64,000 bases of DNA from Cedecea selenatireducens (GTDB taxonomy: Bacteria; Pseudomonadota; Gammaproteobacteria; Enterobacterales; Enterobacteriaceae): positions 496,001-560,000 of the forward strand of contig NZ_JBHIKW010000001.1 of NCBI RefSeq assembly GCF_042138895.1, given 5' to 3'. This document shows, one piece after another, positions 45,138-53,401 of this stretch. Below the pieces are notes generated by a model that ran no database searches, was not told the DNA's origin, and saw nothing but the letters and a program-made list of their open reading frames with translations. Each line of letters opens with the position of its first letter. The stretch's first letter is position 1. Made by a program: the position numbers and the translations under genes.

Positions 45138-46415
45138 ATGAAACGTACAACGATTAGCCTTTCGTTCATGATGTTTATCGAATGGTTTATCTGGGGCGCC
45201 TGGTTTGTGCCCCTGTGGCTGTTCCTCAACAAAAGTGGTTTTACCGCCGGTGAAATCGGCTGGTCCTACGCCTGCACCGCCATCGCTGCTATTTTGTCGC
45301 CTATCCTGGTTGGCTCGCTGACCGACCGCTTCTTTGCCGCCCAGAAAGTGCTGGCGCTGCTGATGTTCGTCGGCGCCGGGCTGATGTATCTGGCCGCGCA
45401 GCAAACGGAGTTTGTCTACTTCTTCCCGTTGCTGCTGGCCTACTCGCTGACCTATATGCCGACCATTGCGCTCACCAACAGCATCGCGTTTTCCAACGTT
45501 GACGACGTGGAACGTGACTTCCCGCGTATTCGCGTGATGGGCACCATCGGCTGGATTGCCTCAGGGATCGTGTGCGGTTTCCTGCCACAGATGATGGGCT
45601 TCAGCGATATTTCTCCGACCAACGTGCCGCTGTTGATTACCGCTATCAGCTCGGTTGTTTTAGGCGTGTTCGCCTTCTTCTTGCCAGATACGCCGCCAAA
45701 AAGTACCGGTAAATTAAGCCTGAAGGTGATGCTGGGCCTCGACGCGCTGGTGCTGCTCAAAGACAAAAATTTCCTGGTCTTCTTCTTCTGTTCGTTCCTG
45801 TTTGCTATGCCGCTGGCGTTTTACTACATCTTTGCCAACGGCTACCTGACCGAAGTCGGCATGCACAACGCCACCGGCTGGATGACCCTCGGCCAGTTCT
45901 CCGAAATCTTCTTTATGCTGGCGCTGCCGTTCTTCACCAAGCGTTTTGGTATTAAAAAGGTCTTACTGCTTGGTCTGGTCACGGCGGCCATTCGCTACGG
46001 CTTCTTTGTTTACGGCGACGCGTCACACCTGTTCACCTACGGCCTGCTGTTCCTCGGCATCCTGCTGCACGGCGTGAGCTACGACTTCTACTACGTCACC
46101 GCCTACATTTACGTAGACAAGAAATCACCGGTGTATATGCGTACCGCGGCGCAGGGGCTGATCACCCTTTGCTGCCAGGGCTTCGGTAGTCTGCTGGGCT
46201 ACAGCCTCGGCGGCAAAATGATGGAAAAAATGTTTGCTTACTCCTCGCCGGTGAACGGCCAGACCTTTAACTGGGCGGGGATGTGGGGCTTTGGCGCGAT
46301 AATGATTGCCGTCATCGCCGTGCTGTTCATGGTCTTCTTCCGCGAGTCGGACAAAGAGATTGCTACCATCGCCGTTGCCGGGGATGAATCTGAAAAAGTA
46401 TTGAAGGAAGCGTAA
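45138..46415 (+). CDS. yegT: YegT, nucleoside:H+ symporter family MFS protein
   Basis: A 425-residue inner-membrane protein with about twelve hydrophobic segments, of the NupG/XapB family; it probably imports a nucleoside. It begins MKRTTISLSFMMFIEWFIWG and contains the RIRVMGTIGWIASG and FANGYLTEVG stretches. AAGG precedes the chosen ATG at 45138; an upstream start at 45096 adds 14 residues that relatives lack. It heads the yegTUV operon with a kinase and an ADP-ribosylglycohydrolase-like enzyme, consistent with uptake and breakdown of a ribosylated compound. Confidence 0.92.
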   Translation: MKRTTISLSFMMFIEWFIWGAWFVPLWLFLNKSGFTAGEIGWSYACTAIAAILSPILVGSLTDRFFAAQKVLALLMFVGAGLMYLAAQQTEFVYFFPLLLAYSLTYMPTIALTNSIAFSNVDDVERDFPRIRVMGTIGWIASGIVCGFLPQMMGFSDISPTNVPLLITAISSVVLGVFAFFLPDTPPKSTGKLSLKVMLGLDALVLLKDKNFLVFFFCSFLFAMPLAFYYIFANGYLTEVGMHNATGWMTLGQFSEIFFMLALPFFTKRFGIKKVLLLGLVTAAIRYGFFVYGDASHLFTYGLLFLGILLHGVSYDFYYVTAYIYVDKKSPVYMRTAAQGLITLCCQGFGSLLGYSLGGKMMEKMFAYSSPVNGQTFNWAGMWGFGAIMIAVIAVLFMVFFRESDKEIATIAVAGDESEKVLKEA

Positions 46416-46417
46416 AA

Positions 46418-47431
46418 ATGGAAAATCGTATTCTGGGAGCCTTTTACGGCCAGATGTTAGGTGATGCAATGGGCATGCCGTCCGAACTTTGGCCGCGCTC
46501 GCGCGTGAAGGCGCACTTCGGCTGGATAGACCGGTTCCTGCCTGGCCCGGCAGAAAACAACGCCGCCTGTTACTTTGCCCGCGCTAAGTTTACCGACGAT
46601 ACCTCGATGGCGCTGGCGCTGGCGGATGCCATCATCGAGCACCACGGCGCGATAAACCCGGACGCCATCGGCCGCCATATTCTGGCCTGGGCCGAAGGGT
46701 TCGATGCGTTTAACAAAAACGTGCTCGGCCCGACGTCGAAAATAGCCCTGAATGCGATTAAACAAGGCACGCCGGTGAGCGAGCTGGAAAACAATGGCGT
46801 CACCAACGGCGCGGCAATGCGTGCCTCCCCGCTGGGCTGTATGTTGCCTACGGCCAATCTCGATCAGTTTGTGGCCGAAGTGGCGCTGGCCTCAAGCCCA
46901 ACGCACAAGTCGGACTTAGCCATCGCCGGTGCGGTGGTGATTTCCTGGGCAATTTCCCGCGCGATTGACGGCGCAAGCTGGCAGACAATTTGCGATGAAC
47001 TGCCTTCCGTTGCCCGCCACGCGCAGGAAAAACGGATCACGACGTTTAGCGCTTCCCTCGCGGCACGCCTGGAATTAGCGCTGAGTGTGGCAAGAAAAGC
47101 ACGCGGTACCGAATCCGCCATGGAGGAGATTTACCAACTGGTCGGCACCGGCACCAGCACGGTTGAGTCCGTACCGGCCGCCATCGCGATGGTCGAACTG
47201 GCGAAAACTGACCCTAACCGCTGCGCGATCCTGTGCGCAAACCTCGGGGGAGATACCGACACCATTGGCGCTATGGCAACCGCCATCTGTGGCGCCCTTA
47301 ACGGCGTGGAAAGCATCGACCCGGCGTTAAAGCAGGAGCTGGATGAAGAGAACCAGCTCGACTTCACGCGCTACAGCCGAATCTTTATGGCTTACCGCCA
47401 GCAAAGAGAGGCCAGTCATGAAGCCAAATGA
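46418..47431 (+). CDS. yegU: YegU, ADP-ribosylglycohydrolase-family protein
   Basis: A 337-residue DraG/ARH-type hydrolase. It shows the N-terminal GAFYGQMLGDAMGMP, the metal-binding acidic triplet in FTDDTSMALALADA and the C-terminal metal motif LGGDTDTIGAMATA. Such enzymes remove ADP-ribose or related ribosyl groups from proteins, nucleic acids or small molecules; the real substrate is unknown. It starts 2 bp after yegT and overlaps yegV by 14 bp. Confidence 0.93.
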   Translation: MENRILGAFYGQMLGDAMGMPSELWPRSRVKAHFGWIDRFLPGPAENNAACYFARAKFTDDTSMALALADAIIEHHGAINPDAIGRHILAWAEGFDAFNKNVLGPTSKIALNAIKQGTPVSELENNGVTNGAAMRASPLGCMLPTANLDQFVAEVALASSPTHKSDLAIAGAVVISWAISRAIDGASWQTICDELPSVARHAQEKRITTFSASLAARLELALSVARKARGTESAMEEIYQLVGTGTSTVESVPAAIAMVELAKTDPNRCAILCANLGGDTDTIGAMATAICGALNGVESIDPALKQELDEENQLDFTRYSRIFMAYRQQREASHEAK

Positions 47432-48398
47432 GCTGCTAAGCAAGCTGCCCCGGCTTAACGCTCAGCGCCCGGTTTGCGTGCTCGGTTCGGCGGTGATTGA
47501 CGTCATCGCCGACGCCTACGCCCTGCCGTGGCGGGGCTGTGATATTGAGCTGCACCAGCAGGGGGTGAACATCGGCGGCTGCGCGCTGAACATCGCCATT
47601 ACGCTGTCGCGCCTGGGCATAACCTCGCAGAACGCGCTGCCGATTGGCCAGGGTACCTGGGCCGACATTATTCGCAACAGCCTCGAAAAACAGCAAATCC
47701 GTAGCGAAATTCATACCGATGCGGGGGATAACGGCTGGTGCCTGGCGCTGGTTGAGCCCGACGGAGAACGTACCTTTATGTCTTTTCGCGGCGTGGAGCA
47801 TCAGTGGAATCAGGCCTGGCTTGATGCCCTGGTTATCTCGCCCGGCACGCTGCTGTCGCTTTCCGGCTACCAGCTCGCCGGGCCGGGCGCTGAACTACTC
47901 GTCCGCTGGCTGGAATCACTTCGCGACATCACGCCGTTTATCGACTTTGGCCCGCGCATTGCCGATATTGCCCAGCCGCTGCTGGCGAGGATCATGGCCT
48001 GCAGGCCGATTGTTTCGCTGAATCGCCAGGAAGCCGCCATCGTTGCGGAGTGGCTTGAGGTTGATCCTGACAATATCGAAGCTATCTGCCACGCCTGGCT
48101 GGCCCGCTACGCCAGCCCGCTGATCGTTAGGTTAGATAAAGAAGGCGCCTGGTTCGCCGACGGCAAACAAATGGGCATCGCCGCACCGTTCCCGACCATC
48201 GTCGTCGATACTATCGGTGCGGGCGACAGCCACGCGGGCGGCACGCTGGCAGGCCTGGCGGCAGGCTGGAGTCTGGAAGAAGCGGTTAGCCTGGGTAATG
48301 CGGTTGCCAGCTATGTGGTTGGCCATCGCGGAGGCGACTGCGCGCCTGAACTCGAGCAGCTCGAACAGTCCCTACTCTTCGCAGACGAAAACGTATAA
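47418..48398 (+). CDS. yegV: YegV, PfkB-family sugar/nucleoside kinase
   Basis: A 326-residue ribokinase-type enzyme, with NIGGCALNIAITLSRLG near residue 55 and the C-terminal anion-hole motif DTIGAGDSHAGGTLAG containing the catalytic Asp. It likely phosphorylates the sugar or nucleoside handled by YegT and YegU. The start is the ATG at 47418 inside the end of yegU, with GAGAGG upstream; the frame runs open earlier but without homology. Its 3' end overlaps the convergent yegW by 27 bp. Confidence 0.93.
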   Translation: MKPNELLSKLPRLNAQRPVCVLGSAVIDVIADAYALPWRGCDIELHQQGVNIGGCALNIAITLSRLGITSQNALPIGQGTWADIIRNSLEKQQIRSEIHTDAGDNGWCLALVEPDGERTFMSFRGVEHQWNQAWLDALVISPGTLLSLSGYQLAGPGAELLVRWLESLRDITPFIDFGPRIADIAQPLLARIMACRPIVSLNRQEAAIVAEWLEVDPDNIEAICHAWLARYASPLIVRLDKEGAWFADGKQMGIAAPFPTIVVDTIGAGDSHAGGTLAGLAAGWSLEEAVSLGNAVASYVVGHRGGDCAPELEQLEQSLLFADENV

Positions 48399-49118
48399 AT
48401 CGCTGCGGCAGTGGCTGATGCTGTACTCAATGGGCCGGTTTTGCGGATCGAACGCCACCTGTTTGATGACCAAAACCGGCACCGGCGTTTCCAGCTTGAT
48501 ATGCGTCTGGAATTCGCTGTCCGGCATTCTGGCGCTGACCCTGCTGCGCGTGCGCTGCGGAATAATATTCTGGCTGCGGAAGTAGTCGTACAGCGAGACG
48601 CCAATCTCATCCGGATCGGCAATTAAGCCTGTCGGCACGTAAGACTCCTCGATAGACACCGCATCTTCGTCCACATAGCGAATACGCTTGAGTAAAAAGA
48701 CTTCGCTTTCCGCCGGGATCGCCAGCTGCTCCGCAACGTCCGCCGGGCATTTCACCACCCGCTTGTTAACCCACAGCGTGTCCGGCTTTTTGCCCCGCAG
48801 CACCACCTGCTGCGAAAACCCTCGGGCCTCTTTCAGCGAATACTCAAGCGTCGCATTAATTTGCGTGCCATAGCCGCGCGAACGCGTCACCACGCCCTCA
48901 TCTTCCAGCGCCTGCATCGCCTTGCGCACCGTAATCCGTGAAACCCCGGTAAGCTGGCTGAGGTCGCGCTCGCCCGGCAGGATATTGCCCTGAGGCAGTT
49001 GACCAGAGCGCACGGCGTTTTTCACCGTTTCGACAAATTTAAGGTACAGAGGGACGTTATCCGGGGCGGCAAAGCGCTGTTTTAGCTGTTCAACTAACTG
49101 GTGATGGGCCTGTTCCAT
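48372..49118 (-). CDS. yegW: YegW, GntR-family regulator (HutC type)
   Basis: A 248-residue repressor-type regulator with an N-terminal winged helix (QGNILPGERDLSQLTGVSRI then TVRKAMQALEDEGVVTRSRG) and a UTRA effector domain, and the tail SISHCRSDLYVFVCEE. Homologues begin MEQAHxQL, so I place the start at the ATG at 49118 rather than a TTG three codons upstream. Facing the yegTUV operon, it is the natural candidate to control it; the ligand is unknown. Confidence 0.92.
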   Translation of the reverse strand: MEQAHHQLVEQLKQRFAAPDNVPLYLKFVETVKNAVRSGQLPQGNILPGERDLSQLTGVSRITVRKAMQALEDEGVVTRSRGYGTQINATLEYSLKEARGFSQQVVLRGKKPDTLWVNKRVVKCPADVAEQLAIPAESEVFLLKRIRYVDEDAVSIEESYVPTGLIADPDEIGVSLYDYFRSQNIIPQRTRSRVSARMPDSEFQTHIKLETPVPVLVIKQVAFDPQNRPIEYSISHCRSDLYVFVCEE

Positions 49119-49158
49119 GGTACGCAATTGTCCGGCAAGGAAGATGAAGCCAGTATAG

Positions 49159-49169
49159 TACCATTGGTA
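49159..49169. promoter_or_regulatory. Palindrome TACCA-T-TGGTA upstream of yegW, putative operator
   Basis: An 11 bp near-perfect palindrome lies 40 bp before the yegW start, within TATAGTACCATTGGTATTAT. GntR-family regulators often bind such short symmetric sites in their own promoters. The half TTGGTAT recurs upstream of yegT. Confidence 0.55.
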
Positions 49170-49204
49170 TTATGCTGGCTAAAAACTTCTCGCTTAACCG
49201 ACAG

Positions 49205-50005
49205 TTACCACCATTCGTGGAAATGATGCACCGGGCCAATGCCGTGCCCGACTTCGAGAGAATCGGCCTGCGCCAGCGCTTTGGACAGCCAGACTTTTGC
49301 AGCGGCTACGGTTTGCGCCCAGTCGTCATGACGAGGGCGTAGCGCAGCCAGCGCGGCAGATAAAGTACAGCCGGTGCCGTGGGTGTTTTTCGTCTGTACA
49401 CGAGGCGCGGTAAAACGCTGCACATCATGGCGGGTGAAGAGCCAGTCCGGGCTTTCCTCATCATCCAGGTGCCCGCCCTTCATCAACACCGCCTCGCAGC
49501 CCATCGCCAGCAGGGCTTCACCCTGTTCGCGCATCTCTTTTTCGCTGCGCGCGTGAGGTGCATCCAGCAGCGCCGCGGCCTCCGGGAGATTAGGCGTAAT
49601 CAACGCAACGTGCGGTAACAGCCTGCGGCGTAAGCTTTCTATCGCAGATGGGGCCAGCAGCGAATCACCGCTTTTCGCCAGCATCACCGTGTCCAGCACC
49701 ACGTTCGGTGCCTTGTAAAACGCCAGACGTTCCGCGACGGCCTCAACAATATCGGCCTCTGCCAGCATGCCAATTTTTGTGGTGTCTATACGCACATCGC
49801 TGAGTACCGAATCGAGCTGCGCCGCCACAAACGCAGGCTCGATGCGGTAAACGGACTGCACGCCACGGGTGTTTTGCGCCACCAGCGCGGTGATCACGCT
49901 CGTGCCGTAAGCGCCGAGCGCGGAGAAGGTTTTCAGATCGGCCTGGATCCCCGCGCCGCCGCTTGGATCGGTTCCGGCGATGGTCAGAGCATTAATTCGC
50001 TTCAT
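49205..50005 (-). CDS. thiD: ThiD, hydroxymethylpyrimidine/phosphomethylpyrimidine kinase
   Basis: It phosphorylates HMP and HMP-P to HMP-PP in thiamine synthesis and salvage. The 266-residue ribokinase-fold protein begins MKRINALTIAGTDPSGGAGI, with the substrate loop GTDPSGGAGIQADLKT. It carries the catalytic-site motif KNTHGTGCTLSAALAA with the conserved Cys. It overlaps thiM by 4 bp and shares its riboswitch-controlled transcript. Confidence 0.97.
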   Translation of the reverse strand: MKRINALTIAGTDPSGGAGIQADLKTFSALGAYGTSVITALVAQNTRGVQSVYRIEPAFVAAQLDSVLSDVRIDTTKIGMLAEADIVEAVAERLAFYKAPNVVLDTVMLAKSGDSLLAPSAIESLRRRLLPHVALITPNLPEAAALLDAPHARSEKEMREQGEALLAMGCEAVLMKGGHLDDEESPDWLFTRHDVQRFTAPRVQTKNTHGTGCTLSAALAALRPRHDDWAQTVAAAKVWLSKALAQADSLEVGHGIGPVHHFHEWW

Positions 50006-50790
50006 GCCAGCACCTCCGCATTCAGATGATAAAGCGCGTCGAGGAAAGCGGGCGTAAAGCTTCCCGGCCCGCGGCTGGCAGCGATGGCCTGCTCACCGGC
50101 CAGCGACATAAAACGGCAGGCGCTGGCAACGTTGTCCAGCCTGTCGCCCGGTAAAGCACAACAAGCAGCAACCACGGCGGAAAGTGCGCAACCGGTGCCG
50201 ACTACGCGCGTCATAAGCTCTCCGCCGCCGTTAACGGCAAGCGTTCTCTCTCCGTCTGTGACGTAATCAATTTCGCCGGTCACGGCAATCACCGCCCCGG
50301 TTTCCCGCGCCAGCGTTTGCGCTGCCGGAATAGCAGAAAGCGCATCGTCGGTGCTGTCCACGCCGCGCCCTCCGGCCTGCTCCCCCGCTAACGCCAGGAT
50401 TTCAGAGGCGTTGCCACGAATAGCGGCCGGTTTGAGTTGAATTATCTCGCGAGCAAAACGTGTGCGGAAAGCAAGACCTCCGACAGCGACCGGGTCGAGC
50501 GCCCATGGCGTTCCGGCATTATTGGCGGCATGAATGGCAGCCAGCATTGCAGCTGCACGCTCTGAAGTCAGCGTGCCGATGTTGATCAGCAGCGCGCTCG
50601 CCAGCCCGCTGAACTGCGCCGCTTCTTCGGCCTCAATCACCATGGCCGGGGCAGCGCCCAGCGCCAGCAGCACGTTGGCGGTAAAGGTTTGCACCACGTC
50701 ATTGGTCATGCAGTGAACCAGCGGAGAATGCTGACGGAGTTGGTGTAAAACAGAGGCGGCAGTCGCGCCGGGTAGCAGGTCAGGTTGCAT
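50002..50790 (-). CDS. thiM: ThiM, hydroxyethylthiazole kinase
   Basis: It phosphorylates the thiazole moiety in thiamine salvage. The 262-residue protein has PLVHCMTNDVVQTFTANVLLA at the N-terminus and the ATP/catalytic motif RVVGTGCALSAVVAACCALPG. The start is the ATG at 50790 (MQPDLLPG), not the TTG one codon earlier. AGGAG lies about ten bases upstream, in the riboswitch expression platform, so translation should fall when thiamine pyrophosphate is plentiful. Confidence 0.97.
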   Translation of the reverse strand: MQPDLLPGATAASVLHQLRQHSPLVHCMTNDVVQTFTANVLLALGAAPAMVIEAEEAAQFSGLASALLINIGTLTSERAAAMLAAIHAANNAGTPWALDPVAVGGLAFRTRFAREIIQLKPAAIRGNASEILALAGEQAGGRGVDSTDDALSAIPAAQTLARETGAVIAVTGEIDYVTDGERTLAVNGGGELMTRVVGTGCALSAVVAACCALPGDRLDNVASACRFMSLAGEQAIAASRGPGSFTPAFLDALYHLNAEVLA

Positions 50791-50840
50791 CAAGGTAAGG
50801 CTCCTGTCCGGCGTGAAAGAAGGGATACCGGACAGGCATC

Positions 50841-50919
50841 TGACTTCCCTACGCTGGCATTATCCAGATCAGGTGGTACGGGTATTTCTCAGCCTTCACA
50901 AGGAAGGGCACCCCGAGTC
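50841..50919 (-). promoter_or_regulatory. TPP riboswitch (THI element) of thiMD
   Basis: On the minus strand the aptamer starts GACTCGGGGTGCCCTTCC and continues through the conserved GGCTGAGAAATACCCGTACC and CCTGATCTGGATAATGCCAG. It ends GCGTAGGGAAGTC, which closes stem P1 with the first bases. These are the invariant thi-box elements of TPP riboswitches. About 50 bases of expression platform follow before thiM, containing the sequestrable AGGAG. Confidence 0.97.
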
Positions 50920-51143
50920 ATTTAAATCAATGTGTTGTGATTAACTCTACAGGTTAACCACGCTAAGAATGATGCCAGCCCCCCTTGTTTTAAACAAGCC
51001 CGAAACTTGTTCCGAGGCAACATTTACTTCGCTAAAACCGCTGCTAAGCTCTATTTCAGCGCCTTTGCAAAGGTGCGTTTATGGCAGTCTGGGCCTTTCG
51101 CCCGGCAGGGATGTTCAAAATCATAGTGGTTAGATAAAACAAT

Positions 51144-52046
51144 ATGAAATATATCATTTTGCTCATCATTATTATTTCAGTGGCCTATGTGCATTATCGC
51201 GGCCGGGTTCGCTTTCGCTTCTGGCGGCAGCTGTCGGACCACTCTACGTTTACCGCCCCGCTCAACGGCTTTATGTACCTCTTTTCCCGAGTACCGAATA
51301 CGCCTTACTTAACGCCGGAAACGTTTCCCGAACTCGTCACTTTACGTGATAACTGGGAGGTTATTCGCGAAGAAGGTATTCACCTGCAAAAGCTGGAGCA
51401 GATAAAAGCCGCCGACAAATTTAACGATGCCGGCTTTAACTCCTTCTTTAAAACCGGCTGGAAACGCTTTTACCTGAAGTGGTATGAAAACGCCCACCCG
51501 TCGGCCAGCCTGCTGTGCCCAAAAACTACCGAACTGCTGCATGCGATTCCGTCCATCAAGGCCGCGATGTTCGCCACCCTGCCCGACGGCAGCCGCCTGC
51601 CGCGTCACCGCGACCCGTACGCCGGTTCGCTGCGTTTCCACCTGGGGCTGGCAACCCCCAATGACGATCGCTGCTTTATTGAAGTGGACGGCAAGCGTTA
51701 TAGCTGGCGAGATGGCGAAGGCGTGCTGTTTGACGAGACCTATATTCACTACGCGGAAAATACCAGCGGTGAGAATCGCCTGATCCTGTTTTGCGATGTG
51801 GAAAGACCGATGCGTTACCGCTGGGCCCAGGCGGTCAATCACTGGCTGGGACGCAATTTGATGAGCGCCGCGTCGGCGCCTAACGATGAAAATGACCGCA
51901 TCGGCGGCATTAACCGCGCGTTCCGTTACATCTATCAGATTCGTATCGTCGGCAAGAAGCTCAAAAGCTGGAATAAGACGGTGTACTACATCGTTAAATG
52001 GCTGCTGTTTGGCGGGATTGCGGTGCTTATCTGGCGGGCGTTTTAA
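51144..52046 (+). CDS. lpxO: LpxO, Fe(II)/2-oxoglutarate-dependent lipid A 2-hydroxylase
   Basis: It hydroxylates the 2-position of a secondary acyl chain of lipid A at the inner membrane, a change linked to resistance and reduced immune stimulation in Salmonella and Klebsiella. The 300-residue protein has an N-terminal membrane segment (YIILLIIIISVAYVHY), the iron motif HRDPYAGS (His155, Asp157), the distal His in DETYIHYAEN and the 2-oxoglutarate Arg in GENRLILFCD. A C-terminal hydrophobic anchor (IVKWLLFGGIAVLIW) ends it. E. coli K-12 lacks this gene, so it marks an accessory insertion here. Confidence 0.93.
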   Translation: MKYIILLIIIISVAYVHYRGRVRFRFWRQLSDHSTFTAPLNGFMYLFSRVPNTPYLTPETFPELVTLRDNWEVIREEGIHLQKLEQIKAADKFNDAGFNSFFKTGWKRFYLKWYENAHPSASLLCPKTTELLHAIPSIKAAMFATLPDGSRLPRHRDPYAGSLRFHLGLATPNDDRCFIEVDGKRYSWRDGEGVLFDETYIHYAENTSGENRLILFCDVERPMRYRWAQAVNHWLGRNLMSAASAPNDENDRIGGINRAFRYIYQIRIVGKKLKSWNKTVYYIVKWLLFGGIAVLIWRAF

Positions 52047-52052
52047 TCAAAG

Positions 52053-52081
52053 CGTAAGGCCCCATAATTGAGGCCTTACGT
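52053..52081. terminator. Hairpin terminator between lpxO and the DoxX gene
   Basis: CGTAAGGCC (52053-52061) pairs perfectly with GGCCTTACG (52072-52080), just after lpxO and just after the convergent doxX-like gene. The T-run is short on both sides. Confidence 0.7.
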
Positions 52082-52089
52082 TAAACGAG

Positions 52090-52494
52090 TTACCGCAACT
52101 GACGCTGCAGGCGGCGCGTATCAAAGCTCAGGGAGGTCGCCCCCAGCGCTGAGATTTGCAGCAGGCCCGAAGCAATCATCAGGTTCTTCAGGAAGTGCAG
52201 CAGGGTGTTCTGGTCGGCAAAGTTGTGGTGGAAAAACACCGCTGTTGCTACGGTGAACACGGCAAGCAAGGCCGCAATCAACCGCGTACGGTAACCCACC
52301 AGCAGCAGAACGCCGCCTCCCACCTCAGCCGCCAGGGCAATAAGATACCCGAGTAACGGGAACGGCAGCCCTACCGAGGCAATATAGCCCTGCGTCGCCT
52401 CAGGCGTAGCAATTTTCCCCAATCCGCTGACGATAAAAATCGCAGCAATCACGATGCGACCCAAGGTCGCGAAGTTAGTAGCGTATCTGTCCAT
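52090..52494 (-). CDS. DoxX-family inner-membrane protein
   Basis: A 134-residue protein with four hydrophobic segments (IVIAAIFIVSGLGKIA, LLGYLIALAAEVGGGVLLLV, LIAALLAVFTVATAVFF and a last one near the C-terminus). It has the DoxX pattern FIVSGLGKI near the N-terminus. Members have been tied to thiol or redox stress and to respiratory membranes, but this one has no proven role. It lies 40 bp downstream of an azoreductase-like gene on the same strand; together they suggest a quinone or electrophile response unit. Confidence 0.85.
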   Translation of the reverse strand: MDRYATNFATLGRIVIAAIFIVSGLGKIATPEATQGYIASVGLPFPLLGYLIALAAEVGGGVLLLVGYRTRLIAALLAVFTVATAVFFHHNFADQNTLLHFLKNLMIASGLLQISALGATSLSFDTRRLQRQLR

Positions 52495-52534
52495 CCGGAT
52501 TTCCCGTTAAGTTGATTGATGCGCGTTGTCGCTA

Positions 52535-53146
52535 TCAGGACAGCGCGGCAATCTGGCCTTTGGCATCGGCGAGCGCGGCATTTTTCGCGTCATCGCCACG
52601 GCTTAAGTTTTCAGCGCGGATAATCGTCACGTCGGTCAGGCCTATGAAGCCCAGAACCGCTTTCAGATAAGACTCCTGATGCTCCAGGAAGGCCGCCGGG
52701 CTGTCGCCGGTGTACTGACCACCGCGTGAAGAGGCGATGAACACTTTTTTGCCTTTTGGCAGCAGGCCTTCCGGGCCGTTGGCGCCGTACTGGAAGGTAC
52801 GCCCGGCCACGCAAACGCGGTCAATCCACGCCTTGAGCTGGGAAGGAATGGAGAAGTTGTACATCGGCACGCCAATAACAATCACGTCGGCAGCGAACAG
52901 ATCGTCGATGAACGCCCCCCCGGCGGCCAGGTCTTCGCCCAGCGCCGCGTCGGTCACTTCAGCCCCCTGGAAAGCGGCAATGTGTTTATCCGACAGGTGC
53001 TGAGCCGGGGCCTGAACCAGGTCCCGGTAAATCACGGTCGCGCCGGGGTGCAGCGTTTTCTGGCGGGCAACAATCTCCGCCGACAGCTGGCGGCTGACGG
53101 AATAACCGCCCAGAACACTGGTATCAATATGCAGAATAGTCGACAT
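52535..53146 (-). CDS. FMN-dependent NADH:quinone oxidoreductase / azoreductase (AzoR-like)
   Basis: A 203-residue flavodoxin-like-fold oxidoreductase that probably reduces quinones (and azo dyes) by two electrons. It contains the AzoR-family stretches PMYNFSIPSQLKAWIDRV and SSRGGQYTGDSPAAF. The start is the ATG at 53146 (MSTILHIDTSVLGGYS) behind GAGG; an in-frame start at 53230 would add 28 non-homologous residues. A LysR regulator is encoded divergently, a common arrangement for such enzymes. It is distinct from backbone azoR. Confidence 0.9.
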   Translation of the reverse strand: MSTILHIDTSVLGGYSVSRQLSAEIVARQKTLHPGATVIYRDLVQAPAQHLSDKHIAAFQGAEVTDAALGEDLAAGGAFIDDLFAADVIVIGVPMYNFSIPSQLKAWIDRVCVAGRTFQYGANGPEGLLPKGKKVFIASSRGGQYTGDSPAAFLEHQESYLKAVLGFIGLTDVTIIRAENLSRGDDAKNAALADAKGQIAALS

Positions 53147-53401
53147 GGTTTTGGCCTCAGAAATAGAGCTTTGTTTAGGGGATAAGCGCGTAAAAAGTTT
53201 TTTAAAAGCCGTTAACATAGCGGAGCTCAATCTTCAGGATTCGCTGAACATGGCAGTCACTATGCCACCGCCTTATCCACCCGAATAGCCGTTATATTTC
53301 GATGCAACCCATCGACCCAGCCGATACATCATCGCCGATGACAAAGCCAACGCGAGGCGCTATATTGCGCTTCACCCCTTCACAGTCAGGCAGGAATCAC
53401 A

